This document shows positions 1 through 7,920 of a stretch of 64,000 bases of DNA, in pieces. Source of the DNA: Thiothrix winogradskyi. Lineage in GTDB: Bacteria > Pseudomonadota > Gammaproteobacteria > Thiotrichales > Thiotrichaceae. The stretch lies in NCBI RefSeq assembly GCF_021650935.1, contig NZ_CP091244.1:1488001-1552000 (forward strand). Reading direction: 5' to 3'. The translations under genes were made by a program, and so were the position numbers. Within the stretch, counting starts at the first letter, position 1. Each line of letters opens with the position of its first letter. Below the pieces are notes generated by a model, which was not told the DNA's origin, did not search any database, and was given only the letters and a program-made list of their open reading frames with translations.

Positions 1-2
1 CT

Positions 3-488
3 GATTTTGTGATTTATAACCCGTTAACTTGGGTCAATACGGAAGCTTTCCAGCAAAGTGCAGCGGCAATGAGCAATACCGTCCTGTCTGGGATGGGGGC
101 TGAATCTGTGCTGATTTTGATTGGTACGATTGAAATTGTTGCCGCCATTTTCCTAGTGTTGGGGTTTGCGGTGCGTTGGGTGGTGTTGGCGTTGATGTTC
201 GTCGTCGTGGTGCTGGGTTTGATGTCGATGGGCGAAGCAGGGTTCCTCACTACCATGCAGCAATTGGTCATGAGCCACGGCTACACCGATATGGCAAATA
301 ATATGACAGAAGTGTATTTGGTGTATTTCGTGCTGCTGTTGGCGCTGTTCTTCATGGGGGCGGGGCGCTGGTTCAGCTTGGACTGGTATATCTACCGCAA
401 TTTCATGAAACGTATTGATAGCAAAACGGCTCACCATGATCCGTTTGAGATTGATGCGACTGACGAACCCGGCATCAGTAAGTCGTAA
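3..488 (+). CDS. DoxX-like membrane protein, 3' part (cut by window edge)
   Basis: The open frame runs back to the first bases of the window, so the N-terminus is probably missing; an in-frame GTG at 9 is the only start visible and no ribosome site can be judged. The visible 159 residues are strongly hydrophobic, with a helix pair at about residues 34-74 and another at about 102-120, followed by a charged cytoplasmic-type tail. Helix spacing and the closing Trp-Phe-Ser-Leu-Asp-Trp segment resemble the end of DoxX-family quinone-linked membrane proteins. The family assignment rests on overall appearance rather than a diagnostic motif. A strong hairpin follows the stop codon. Confidence 0.6.
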   Translation, partial: DFVIYNPLTWVNTEAFQQSAAAMSNTVLSGMGAESVLILIGTIEIVAAIFLVLGFAVRWVVLALMFVVVVLGLMSMGEAGFLTTMQQLVMSHGYTDMANNMTEVYLVYFVLLLALFFMGAGRWFSLDWYIYRNFMKRIDSKTAHHDPFEIDATDEPGISKS

Positions 489-511
489 TACGGCTATATT
501 ATTGTCGAGCA

Positions 512-538
512 AAGAAGGCTGCCATTGGCAGCCTTCTT
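512..538. terminator. Bidirectional terminator hairpin
   Basis: A perfect 12-bp stem (AAGAAGGCTGCC pairing with GGCAGCCTTCTT) closes a three-base loop. It lies between the convergent ends of the DoxX-like gene and the small membrane protein gene, and the A/T-rich outer stem can serve both strands. Confidence 0.8.
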
Positions 539-547
539 GCTTATGGT

Positions 548-805
548 TTAACGGATTTCACCGCGTTCACGCATGGCTTTGACTTTTTCATCGTTGCGTT
601 TCATGAGTTGTAATGTTAGATAAATTTTGGCGGGAACCGATAAAAATAAGCCCCCCGCAATCAAGCCCGCTACCAGCGCAATGCCTTGCACACCATACCC
701 CGTTACAATATCGGTGAAAATAACCAGCCCAACCCCAACGGCAGCAACGCCTAAGCCCACAATAATGAGGGTGTACATGAGGCGGCTGAGCGATGTTTCA
801 TTCAT
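548..805 (-). CDS. Small two-helix membrane protein, function unknown
   Basis: An 85-residue protein with two hydrophobic segments (about residues 9-32 and 38-62) joined by a short Gly-rich turn and followed by a basic tail rich in Lys, Arg and Glu, which the positive-inside rule would place in the cytoplasm. No family is recognised. It converges on the DoxX-like gene across a strong hairpin, and an 82-bp repeat lies 35 bases upstream of its start. The start ATG is the first in the frame; no strong Shine-Dalgarno is seen. It is likely real given its coherent topology. Confidence 0.6.
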   Translation of the reverse strand: MNETSLSRLMYTLIIVGLGVAAVGVGLVIFTDIVTGYGVQGIALVAGLIAGGLFLSVPAKIYLTLQLMKRNDEKVKAMRERGEIR

Positions 806-839
806 GGTGGCTTACCTTGCAGGTGTTCAATGGAATGGC

Positions 840-921
840 TTCATTATCCGCCTCCCTGAAATTCGGGGTAATTGATGCTTATCAATCTTGTGCCAGTTAA
901 CCTGTAATCTGATTAGAAAGC
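840..921. repeat. 82-bp direct repeat, copy 1
   Basis: About 74 of 82 positions match the segment at 3488-3569 in the same orientation. It lies just beyond the 3' end of the first oxidoreductase gene, so the two copies bracket the oxidoreductase pair. It contains a small dyad around CCCTGAAATTCGGGG. Confidence 0.85.
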
Positions 922-927
922 ACGCAA

Positions 928-1989
928 TTACTTGGCAAGTAAACGATCAATAATTTCCATAACTGCAACGCTGTCTGACAAAGGCATGATGGCACTTTCG
1001 AGCTTACCACCTTGCACACACTGGCGAACTTCTTCCGCTTGGTAGTGATAAGCATTGCCTGAATAAAGCACATTCACTTTTTTGCCTGCTCCTGCCTTTA
1101 AAAGTGGCAATAAGTATTGATGGAGTAGGTGTAATACTCCCGATTCTCGGATATGGTCTTTTTTACTTGGCGCTTGTGCAGGGCTACGCGATATGGCCTG
1201 TGAGGTAAAAATCCTCAAGCGGGAAGGACGATAAATCGGGGTATCCAACTCAATTCGGGCTTTGCTGCCCGAAACACTCAAATTATTAGCCAAATCAGCA
1301 ATCAGGCTTATAGTGAACTGTGCAGTGATTTTATCTTGCCAGCCTAGGGTAATGGCTGCCTGCTCATCTACCCCTCCCTCTGCACGGATGAGTACGCCAT
1401 TTACGTAATCTGGTTTGCCCAACAGATACACAGCCAAAGAAATGGGGTAAACACCACGATCCAGTACTGCGCCGCCCCCCATGGCCTTGTTAAATAAATG
1501 ATTGGATTCTGATGGTACTTCCTGTATGCCAAAACTGCCATTTAGCATACGTATTTCACCCAAATCGCCAGCGTCCACCCTGTTTTTGAGCTGTTGAACA
1601 GCAGGGTTAAAGCGTGTCCACATCGCTTCCATACAAAAAACACCGTTTGCCTGCGCCGCTGCGCGGATCTCTGCCGCTTCGGCTGCATTCATGGCAAAGG
1701 GTTTTTCAACAAGTACGGCTTTTGCAGCGGCAATACACATAAGTGCTTGCAACTTATGTACGTTAGGGGGGGTGGCGATGTAAATCGCATCGACGTTTTC
1801 GAGGCAGGCAATTTCCGCGTAACTGCCACAGGTGGCATCTACCTTTAAGCCTGCTGCAAACGCTTTAGCTTTCTCTTGAGACCGAGAAGCAACTGCTACG
1901 ATCTCATGATCATCCAATGCCTTAAGACCCAAAGCAAACTTGCCTGCAACAAAACCTGTGCCAAAAATTCCCCAACGAAACTTGCCCAC
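928..1989 (-). CDS. Gfo/Idh/MocA family oxidoreductase
   Basis: A 353-residue NAD(P)-dependent sugar or cyclitol dehydrogenase-like protein. The N-terminal Rossmann fold shows the dinucleotide motif GIFGTGFVAGKF at residues 7-18, and the family signature EKP lies near residue 96, where the Lys normally contacts substrate. The rest matches the C-terminal alpha/beta substrate domain. The substrate cannot be read from sequence. It lies 128 bases downstream of a second Gfo/Idh/MocA gene on the same strand, and the pair is flanked by 82-bp direct repeats, which hints at acquisition as a cassette. The ATG at 1989 is the natural start, immediately before the Rossmann strand. Confidence 0.9.
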   Translation of the reverse strand: MGKFRWGIFGTGFVAGKFALGLKALDDHEIVAVASRSQEKAKAFAAGLKVDATCGSYAEIACLENVDAIYIATPPNVHKLQALMCIAAAKAVLVEKPFAMNAAEAAEIRAAAQANGVFCMEAMWTRFNPAVQQLKNRVDAGDLGEIRMLNGSFGIQEVPSESNHLFNKAMGGGAVLDRGVYPISLAVYLLGKPDYVNGVLIRAEGGVDEQAAITLGWQDKITAQFTISLIADLANNLSVSGSKARIELDTPIYRPSRLRIFTSQAISRSPAQAPSKKDHIRESGVLHLLHQYLLPLLKAGAGKKVNVLYSGNAYHYQAEEVRQCVQGGKLESAIMPLSDSVAVMEIIDRLLAK

Positions 1990-2117
1990 TTGTTTTCATC
2001 CTCCAGTATATGATTGATATGATTGGGTCTGGCTTTGAAAAGTACCATGTTGTATCTGGAACAAATACCCCCGCTTTTGATGGCGGGGATTAGCGCAGTC
2101 GCAGACCACCATTAAAC

Positions 2118-3437
2118 TTAATGCTTATGCAAGCGTTCAATCATTTTTTCGATTGAGAATGCTAAAAAATTACGCGAATCGCTGCCGTATTTTTCTTTAG
2201 ACTCCAGAGTGCTCGGTAATGCACGTATAGGCTCAAAAGTAGTGGTAAGTTTATAGGGTTCGCTGGTTTCTCCCGCGTTTTGCATTGCCAGCGCCAGCTC
2301 ATTTACATGCAGAACAAGATCAGCGGGAATGTGACTGCGCCTATTGTTTTCTATAGCGTCGGCAAGCTCAGCGACCCCTCTGAAAAAATCCATGAAAACC
2401 AGTTCTCGCTTACTCAACATTTTTATGAGTAAGCCCAAGATGCCACGCTCTTTGTGTTTCCATTCTCGCAGACGATCTGGATATTGTGAAATGGGTTTGC
2501 TAACCAGTTTTTGTTTCTTACCCCCTACGCCAAAAATCCACTTTAGCAAATTGCTGGCACGCACACTATGTGCTTTGCGTGCATTCAGGCTCAACTGGGA
2601 AAAACGCTCAAGATAAACCGGGGCTGCGTAGTGCCAACACTCATTGGCGGTTAATACACCTTCATCGCCGACAATTTGGATTCGGTGGTCATAGGTACCA
2701 ACGATGCTGCACGTCAGGCGTGCCACAACACCAGATTCAAAGACGATGCACGCAATGGCGAGATCAGGTGTATTAGCCGGGTTCAGAGGCAAGTCGGTTT
2801 TATCGGGAACAACACAGGAAGAAAAACTGCTGATGCTCTTTGCAGGTCCGAAAATCGAGCAAATCCAAGTGAGGTAGTACCCAGAGTGTTCCAGTGTGCA
2901 ACCGGTTTCATATTCGTTCAAATACGGCCAGCGAATGCCACGGGCATTCTTCCAATTCTCTGGTTTCATGCGGTAAATGGGGTTGTCGTCGAGTTCGGCA
3001 TACACAATACGCGGCTTACCAACTGCGCCGTCCTCCACGGCTTTCCACAGGGTTTGTGCTGTTTCACTCAACACGCTGCAAGGTGCGCCTGATACCATAA
3101 GCCCTTTCTGTTCTGCTAAAGCAAGCACTTCTCTTGCCTCATCTAAGTTCATGCCAAGCGGCTTTTCACAATACAGGTGCTTACCTGCATTCAGTGCCAT
3201 CATATTCACGCGATGATGATTTTTTGGTTCGGTCAGATTGACAACAATCTGTACCTCAGGGTCAGCCATGAGTGCTTCCGTTGAGTCGTATACGCGGATT
3301 TTGTAATGATTGGCTAGAATGTCAGCACGCTCGCGCTGTAAATCTGCAACGCCCAACAGGGTTAAATTATTGTGATAATGAAGTGTTTCCATGTAGGGAT
3401 CCGCTACGTAACCACAACCAACGATAGCAATTTTCAT
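2118..3437 (-). CDS. Gfo/Idh/MocA family oxidoreductase, long form
   Basis: A 439-residue member of the same superfamily as its downstream neighbour but clearly divergent. The Rossmann motif GCGYVADPY starts at residue 7 and the EKP signature lies near residue 95. An extra ~80 residues beyond the usual ~350 sit in the C-terminal half, including a basic stretch around residues 285-340. The start is fixed by the nucleotide-binding strand MKIAIVGCGYVA at the extreme N-terminus, with a GGAAGAGAG-type ribosome site upstream. Such proteins often act on nucleotide-linked sugars, but the cofactor and substrate are not determined here. Confidence 0.88.
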   Translation of the reverse strand: MKIAIVGCGYVADPYMETLHYHNNLTLLGVADLQRERADILANHYKIRVYDSTEALMADPEVQIVVNLTEPKNHHRVNMMALNAGKHLYCEKPLGMNLDEAREVLALAEQKGLMVSGAPCSVLSETAQTLWKAVEDGAVGKPRIVYAELDDNPIYRMKPENWKNARGIRWPYLNEYETGCTLEHSGYYLTWICSIFGPAKSISSFSSCVVPDKTDLPLNPANTPDLAIACIVFESGVVARLTCSIVGTYDHRIQIVGDEGVLTANECWHYAAPVYLERFSQLSLNARKAHSVRASNLLKWIFGVGGKKQKLVSKPISQYPDRLREWKHKERGILGLLIKMLSKRELVFMDFFRGVAELADAIENNRRSHIPADLVLHVNELALAMQNAGETSEPYKLTTTFEPIRALPSTLESKEKYGSDSRNFLAFSIEKMIERLHKH

Positions 3438-3487
3438 TGTCTCTCTTCCATGACAGTTGTTATAAAATTGACGTTTGAGGGAACAAT

Positions 3488-3569
3488 TTCATTATCCGCC
3501 CCCCGGTAATTCGGGGTAATTGATGTTTGTCACTCTTGTGCCAGTTAACCTGTAGTCTGATTAAAAAGC
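3488..3569. repeat. 82-bp direct repeat, copy 2
   Basis: Second copy of the repeat at 840-921, same orientation, about eight mismatches. It lies 50 bases upstream of the second oxidoreductase start on the minus strand. Confidence 0.85.
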
Positions 3570-3603
3570 GTTCTTTTGCTTGAACTTCGGTGGCTTTGTG
3601 CAT

Positions 3604-3623
3604 ATATTAGAAAAATCTAATAT
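3604..3623. promoter_or_regulatory. Candidate operator palindrome upstream of DUF302 pair
   Basis: ATATTAGAAAAATCTAATAT is a perfect 8+8 inverted repeat with a four-base centre, 22 bases before the first DUF302 gene. AT-rich palindromes of TATTAG/CTAATA form are typical of ArsR-type repressors such as the persulfide sensors BigR/SqrR; that regulator assignment is inference. Confidence 0.5.
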
Positions 3624-3645
3624 TTATTGATGATGGGCTATTACG

Positions 3646-4122
3646 ATGAAACGCTTAAAAAAATTAATGCTGCTGGGGCTGTTATGGTTGGCAACGACCA
3701 TGACGGCAAGCGGCGCAGAGCAGGGTAATAACCTCAAGCTTACCTTGGTATATGACTCGCCTTATGGGTTTGAAGAGACTCTGGAGTCTTTGCGTAACAG
3801 TATTCATGCGCATAATTTCCGCGTATTTCCTGACCGTTATCTCGAAGAAGGTTTGGTGGATGAGTTTTCCGTGAATACGCGTCAGGTCAGTGTCCGGTTC
3901 TGTAATTTCAGCGATTTGCATCAGGCGCTCCAGATTGAGCCACAAGTCGGTGTAGTGTTGCCTTGCACCATCACTGTGATTGAAAACGAAGCTGGCAAGG
4001 TGCAACTGTTGACGGGCAATGTTCAAGCCATGTTGACACTGTTTGACAACCCGGATTTGACCGCCGCGTTCCAGGATCTGGAACACAAGTATCAGGCTAT
4101 TATTGATGAGGTGACGCTATGA
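3646..4122 (+). CDS. Exported DUF302 family protein
   Basis: A 158-residue protein with a signal peptide (MKRLKK, then a hydrophobic stretch, cleavage probably after ASGA near residue 24). The body matches the DUF302 fold, whose best signature is the segment around residues 86-110: FCNFSDLHQALQ, then a G-V-V-L-P-C turn followed by a strand. DUF302 proteins are small periplasmic or cytoplasmic proteins of unsettled function, common in sulfur-metabolising bacteria and often near redox genes. The stop overlaps the next gene in an ATGA, so the two are translationally coupled. A palindromic candidate operator precedes it. Confidence 0.85.
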   Translation: MKRLKKLMLLGLLWLATTMTASGAEQGNNLKLTLVYDSPYGFEETLESLRNSIHAHNFRVFPDRYLEEGLVDEFSVNTRQVSVRFCNFSDLHQALQIEPQVGVVLPCTITVIENEAGKVQLLTGNVQAMLTLFDNPDLTAAFQDLEHKYQAIIDEVTL

Positions 4123-4598
4123 AACGTTTAACTATCGGTTTCTGGAGCGTATTGCTTGCAGTGCTGTTGGCTGTTCCGGCACAGGCGAACGAGAAATTGC
4201 TGACGGCACGTTCCCCGCAGGCATTTGATCTTGCCTTGGAACAAGTGCAGACCGTGTTGAAAAAACACAATTTCACCGTGGCACATATCCAAAAATGTGA
4301 CGGTGGGTTAAAAGACATGGGCTATACCACGGATAATTACAAGATTGTGTTTTTCGGCCGTTTGGAAGAGGTGCGCGAGTTAAGTAAAACGCACCCCGAA
4401 TTAGTTCCCTTGTTTCCCTTTAAGCTGGCTGTATACGCAGATGGCAAGGATACGCGGTTTTCGGTGTTGAATCCTGCCGAACTCGCTCCCTTGTTGGGTG
4501 CCGATAAAGCATTGGCAGAGCAGTTAGTTGCATGGGAACGCGATTTTCGTGCGGTCTTGAGTGATATGGAAGTCGTGCAAGTGGCACACGCTGACTAA
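4119..4598 (+). CDS. Exported DUF302-like protein
   Basis: A 159-residue protein with a signal peptide ending near residue 23 (VPAQA, then NEK). It starts inside the stop of the preceding DUF302 gene (ATGA overlap). The mature part has DUF302-like layout: a helix at about 33-50, a Cys near residue 60, then a strand-helix-strand section (residues 70-110), but the LPC turn of the neighbour is replaced by VPLFPFKLAV. The pair probably arose by duplication and then diverged, and may form a heteromeric periplasmic complex. Function unknown. Confidence 0.72.
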   Translation: MKRLTIGFWSVLLAVLLAVPAQANEKLLTARSPQAFDLALEQVQTVLKKHNFTVAHIQKCDGGLKDMGYTTDNYKIVFFGRLEEVRELSKTHPELVPLFPFKLAVYADGKDTRFSVLNPAELAPLLGADKALAEQLVAWERDFRAVLSDMEVVQVAHAD

Positions 4599-4605
4599 AC
4601 CTCGC

Positions 4606-6378
4606 TTAGGCAGTTGCGCTGTAAACGCGCAATTGCTGCCCCAGTTTTTGCAGCATCACGTCCCGTTGTTGCAGGGCTTTTTCTTTGTGCAGTAATTGTT
4701 GATTAAGCTGCGCGATAATGGTGTCTTTGATATTGATCACTTTGTCGCGCTGTTCCAACTTGTGTTCCCATGCATGGTTAACCCGATCACGTTCTTGCGT
4801 TTGATTTGCCATAGTTGTCAGGGTGTCGAGCTGTTGTAATAAGCTGTTTTCTTGGGCGTGCTGTTTGTCGGTGAGTTCACTGATGGCGCTGATGTGTTGC
4901 AACAGTAACGCTTCACGGCTGGCATGTTGTTGCTCGCGTTCGGTGAATTGTTCTTCACGGCGTTGTAGGGCTATTTCGCGTTCGTTTAAGCGTTGCTCAT
5001 GGGTTTGCAGCAATTGCTGTTGTTCCAGTATCGACTGGTCTTTGGTTTGCAGGGTTTTGTCACGTTCGCTGAGTTGCTGTGCAAACTGCTGTTGCTGGTG
5101 TTCTTGCCGCTGGATGACCTGATCTTTTTCCAGAATTAACGTGTCTTTGTGTTGCACCAGCTTGGCGTATTCGGTGAGGTGTTTTTCCTTGTCGAGTAAG
5201 GTGATTTCCAACTCGGCAACCCGTTGGTGGTGGTTGTCGATGTGCTGTTGCTGGGCGAGCAGGCGTTGTTCCAGTTCGTTGAGATGGGCTTGCAGCGCTT
5301 GAATCGACAGGTCACGTTGCTGAATTTCTTTATCGCGTTCTTGAAGTTGTAAAAACTGTGCGGCAATTTGTGCGTCACGGCGTTGCAGGCTGCGTTCCCG
5401 TTCGTTAATGGTTTGGTCGCGGGCGGTAAGTTGCTGGTCTTTTGCGAGTGTTTGATTATTTTGTTCCAGTAGCAGTTGTTCGCGTGTTTGTGCAATACGG
5501 TCTTTTTCGTGCAGCAGGCGGGTTTGTTCGGCTAACTGCTCATTGCGCAAACTGATTTGATCAACTTTGCGACGTACTAGGCTGTCACGTTGGTGAATTT
5601 GCTGATCTTTCTGGAAAATCAGGTCATCGCGGCGTTGTAATAGGCGGTCAAAATCACGCAGCCGCCGATCACGTTGCAGGATCTGCTGGTCACGTTCTTG
5701 GAGGTGGCGGTCACGTTCGGAAAGATGGCGATTGCGCTCGCTTAGCAGTTGTTCCTGGGTGTAAATGCGTTGTTGGTGGTCGCGAATCCAGCGATTGAGT
5801 GCTTCGAGTTGTTGGCTGAGTTCTTGAATGCTGGTGTCGCGTTTGCCGATTTGTTTGTCGCGGTTGTCGATTTCACGGTCGCGTTTGCCGATGTGATTGT
5901 CTTTTTCTTCAAGGCGGCGATTTCGGATGTGAATTTGGTCTTCACGTTCCAGAATGTACTTTTCTTTCTGGCTGGCAAGTTGCTCGATTTCGCGCGAGTG
6001 GTTCTCTAATTCGCGAATAATTTGGTCACGTTCTTGAATGACAGCCTCTTTTTGTTGGAGAGCCGCATCACGTTGGGCAAGCTGTTGGTCGCGTTCTTGG
6101 GTGCTGTGTTGATTGCTCAGGAGCAGTTGTTCTTTTTCGGTGAGCAATTCTTCCTTACGCGCCATGTGTTGGTCGCGCTCGCGTAAGGAATGTTCCAATG
6201 TATCAATGAGTTGATCTTTGCTGTGCAGCGCTTCATTAAGCGTCAGGAGCTTGGCTTCAGTGTGTTGCAAACGTTCATAAGCATCACGCCAGCGATCAAT
6301 TAGGGTTTGTCGGTCACTGGCGGTGAGAAAGCGGTTGCCTTCGATTTTCTCGATAAGAGTCTGTTCTTCGCGATTCAT
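4606..6378 (-). CDS. Long coiled-coil protein, repetitive
   Basis: A 590-residue protein that is almost entirely predicted coiled coil and contains virtually no Pro or Gly after residue 15. It is built of degenerate repeats of roughly seven to fourteen residues with an (E/Q)RDxxIxxR-type core (ERDQ, QRDR, KRDT, LQERD recur throughout), extremely rich in Gln, Glu, Arg, Asp and Leu. No signal peptide or membrane segment is seen, so it is probably a cytoplasmic filament or scaffold. It resembles bacterial crescentin/filament-like proteins only in general character. It stands alone, convergent with the DUF302 pair and divergent from rpoH. Function unknown. Confidence 0.75.
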   Translation of the reverse strand: MNREEQTLIEKIEGNRFLTASDRQTLIDRWRDAYERLQHTEAKLLTLNEALHSKDQLIDTLEHSLRERDQHMARKEELLTEKEQLLLSNQHSTQERDQQLAQRDAALQQKEAVIQERDQIIRELENHSREIEQLASQKEKYILEREDQIHIRNRRLEEKDNHIGKRDREIDNRDKQIGKRDTSIQELSQQLEALNRWIRDHQQRIYTQEQLLSERNRHLSERDRHLQERDQQILQRDRRLRDFDRLLQRRDDLIFQKDQQIHQRDSLVRRKVDQISLRNEQLAEQTRLLHEKDRIAQTREQLLLEQNNQTLAKDQQLTARDQTINERERSLQRRDAQIAAQFLQLQERDKEIQQRDLSIQALQAHLNELEQRLLAQQQHIDNHHQRVAELEITLLDKEKHLTEYAKLVQHKDTLILEKDQVIQRQEHQQQQFAQQLSERDKTLQTKDQSILEQQQLLQTHEQRLNEREIALQRREEQFTEREQQHASREALLLQHISAISELTDKQHAQENSLLQQLDTLTTMANQTQERDRVNHAWEHKLEQRDKVINIKDTIIAQLNQQLLHKEKALQQRDVMLQKLGQQLRVYSATA

Positions 6379-6479
6379 TGTTATAATGTTCTACTTATCT
6401 GTTTATGCGCTATCATAAAGCATAATGTGTTAAAAATAACGTGGCATGAACCAAATAAAGACAGCAACCAAACGGGTTA

Positions 6480-6506
6480 TTAGCACTCTAAGGCGATGAG
6501 TGCTAA
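6480..6506. promoter_or_regulatory. CIRCE element (HrcA operator) upstream of rpoH
   Basis: TTAGCACTC, nine bases, then GAGTGCTAA: a perfect match to the CIRCE consensus, the operator of the heat-shock repressor HrcA. It ends 33 bases before the rpoH ATG and is followed by a -10-like GATAAT/TATAAG region, so a bound repressor would block transcription. This predicts that HrcA controls synthesis of sigma-32. Confidence 0.92.
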
Positions 6507-6539
6507 GATAATGCTATAAGTAAATTGAGGAGATCACGC

Positions 6540-7409
6540 ATGACTAACGCCATGATGCTCAAAGGGCAAACACTTCCGGTTCCCGTGGGGAATCTGGAAA
6601 GTTACATCCATACGATCCACGCCATTCCGGTTCTGGAAGTAGAGGAAGAGCGTGAGTTAGCTGAACGTCTGAAATATGCCAGTGATTTGGAAGCAGCCCG
6701 TCAGCTCATTTTGCACAACTTACGCTTTGTGGTGAAAGTGGCGCGGGGGTATAGCGGGTACGGCTTACCGTTGGGCGATTTGGTGCAGGAAGGCAACGTT
6801 GGCTTGATGAAAGCAGTGAAGCGTTTCGACCCTGATATGAATGTACGACTGATTTCGTTTGCGGTGCATTGGATTCGCGCGGAGATCCATGAGTTCATTT
6901 TGCGCAACTGGAAAATCGTCAAAGTGGCGACCACTAAGGCGCAACGCAAACTGTTCTTCAACTTGCGCAGCAGCAAAAAGCGCTTGGGTTGGTTGAATCA
7001 GGAAGAAGCGCAGTCGATGGCAGATGATTTAGGGGTGACAACTGCCGAAGTGCTGGAAATGGAAAAGCGTATGAGTGCGCATGATGTGTCATTTGATCTC
7101 AGTATTGATCAGGATGAAGACGATTCTGCCAATTTTTCCCCTAGCCAATATTTGGTGGCAGAATCGGCGGACCCGGCAGAAACCTTGGAAGCGGAAGAGT
7201 GGGATGCTTATACCCGTGGACGTTTCCAAACAGCCTTGGCTAACTTGGATGCCCGCAGCCGTGATATTTTGGCGAGCCGTTGGTTGGTTGAAGAGAAAGC
7301 AACCCTGCACGAGTTGGCAGAAAAATATAGCGTATCGGCAGAGCGGATTCGCCAGCTTGAAAATGCGGCGGTGAGCAAGTTGCGCTTAGCCGTGGTGGAA
7401 GCCGCATAA
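6540..7409 (+). CDS. rpoH: RNA polymerase sigma factor RpoH (sigma-32)
   Basis: A 289-residue heat-shock sigma factor. Region 2 carries the classical HNLRFVVKVARGY and the -10-binding/melting segment FAVHWIRAEIHEFILRNW. It is followed by the RpoH-specific box around QRKLFFNLR, which contacts core and is a site of DnaK/FtsH control in other bacteria. Region 4 ends with a helix-turn-helix (TLHELAEKYSVSAERIRQLE) that reads the -35 element. The ATG at 6540 is chosen over an upstream TTG because a strong GAGGAGA ribosome site lies eight bases before it. A CIRCE element upstream indicates HrcA repression, and a hairpin with a T-run ends the transcript. Confidence 0.96.
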   Translation: MTNAMMLKGQTLPVPVGNLESYIHTIHAIPVLEVEEERELAERLKYASDLEAARQLILHNLRFVVKVARGYSGYGLPLGDLVQEGNVGLMKAVKRFDPDMNVRLISFAVHWIRAEIHEFILRNWKIVKVATTKAQRKLFFNLRSSKKRLGWLNQEEAQSMADDLGVTTAEVLEMEKRMSAHDVSFDLSIDQDEDDSANFSPSQYLVAESADPAETLEAEEWDAYTRGRFQTALANLDARSRDILASRWLVEEKATLHELAEKYSVSAERIRQLENAAVSKLRLAVVEAA

Positions 7410-7414
7410 AAAAA

Positions 7415-7436
7415 GGTCGCATTAGCGACCTTTTTT
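7415..7436 (+). terminator. Rho-independent terminator after rpoH
   Basis: GGTCGC-ATTA-GCGACC stem-loop followed by six T and preceded by a matching A-run, directly after the rpoH stop codon. Confidence 0.93.
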
Positions 7437-7450
7437 ATAACACTGAATGC

Positions 7451-7546
7451 TTAACCCAAAAAAGCGACCGACAGGAAGCTAAACCACGAAAAAGCAATCA
7501 AACCTACCACAATCAACATCGGAATGCCGAAATCCCAGCTAAACAT
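7451..7546 (-). CDS. 31-residue single-helix membrane microprotein A
   Basis: A 31-codon frame beginning MFSWDFGIPMLIVVGLIAF and ending in SVAFLG. It has one hydrophobic helix with aromatic caps and an FSWFSF patch. An AGAGGT ribosome site lies about eight bases upstream of the ATG. It is homologous to the neighbouring frame at 7670-7765: identical length, same MFS-D-G-P start and FSWFSF core. That conservation between duplicates is the main evidence that both are translated. Function unknown; short single-span proteins of this size often act as subunits of membrane complexes. Confidence 0.68.
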   Translation of the reverse strand: MFSWDFGIPMLIVVGLIAFSWFSFLSVAFLG

Positions 7547-7669
7547 ACCTACATACCTCTAAAATACTTATGTGCATAAGAGGATAAAGGAATGCCGCCC
7601 TCCTGACAAGATCAGGAAGCGCTAAAACCAGCGGCACGCGCGGGACAGGGGGCGGAGCTGGGTGTTAAT

Positions 7670-7765
7670 TCAGCCGGAAAAAACCACCGAAAAGAAGCTG
7701 AACCAAGAGAACAAAATCATTGCAATCACAATTGCAAAGGGCAAGCCATAATCAAAACTAAACAT
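7670..7765 (-). CDS. 31-residue single-helix membrane microprotein B
   Basis: Paralogue of the frame at 7451-7546, with the same length, an MFSFDYGLPFAIVIAMILF start and an identical FSWFSF core. The internal ATG at 7765 is preferred over a longer reading because a GGAG ribosome site sits just before it (GGAGACCACC-ATG) and because the paralogue starts at the same residue. It lies upstream of microprotein A on the same strand, about 120 bases apart, so the two may be co-transcribed. One transmembrane helix; function unknown. Confidence 0.7.
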   Translation of the reverse strand: MFSFDYGLPFAIVIAMILFSWFSFFSVVFSG

Positions 7766-7920
7766 GGTGGTCTCCTTCCAAATATCTTCAGTAATCAATG
7801 TGTGCAGTGTGCCTGAAGTGATAGGGTTGAAACCTTGACATGGCTCAAGGATTTCAGCGGGCGATGACAACTTCATGAAAAATATTATGAATACTTGATT
7901 TATGTCAGGAATCTGCAATC

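Noticed and set aside
4823..6009. Several long frames antisense to the coiled-coil gene (Cys/Ser-rich or Phe/Val-rich)
   Set aside because: They follow from the low-complexity GAA/CAG-type codons of the real gene and have no plausible starts.
6525..6542. Near-identical leader TTGAGGAGATCAC before rpoH and before erpA as a shared regulatory element
   Set aside because: The match hardly extends beyond a strong ribosome site and the start region; chance similarity of good Shine-Dalgarno sequences is enough.
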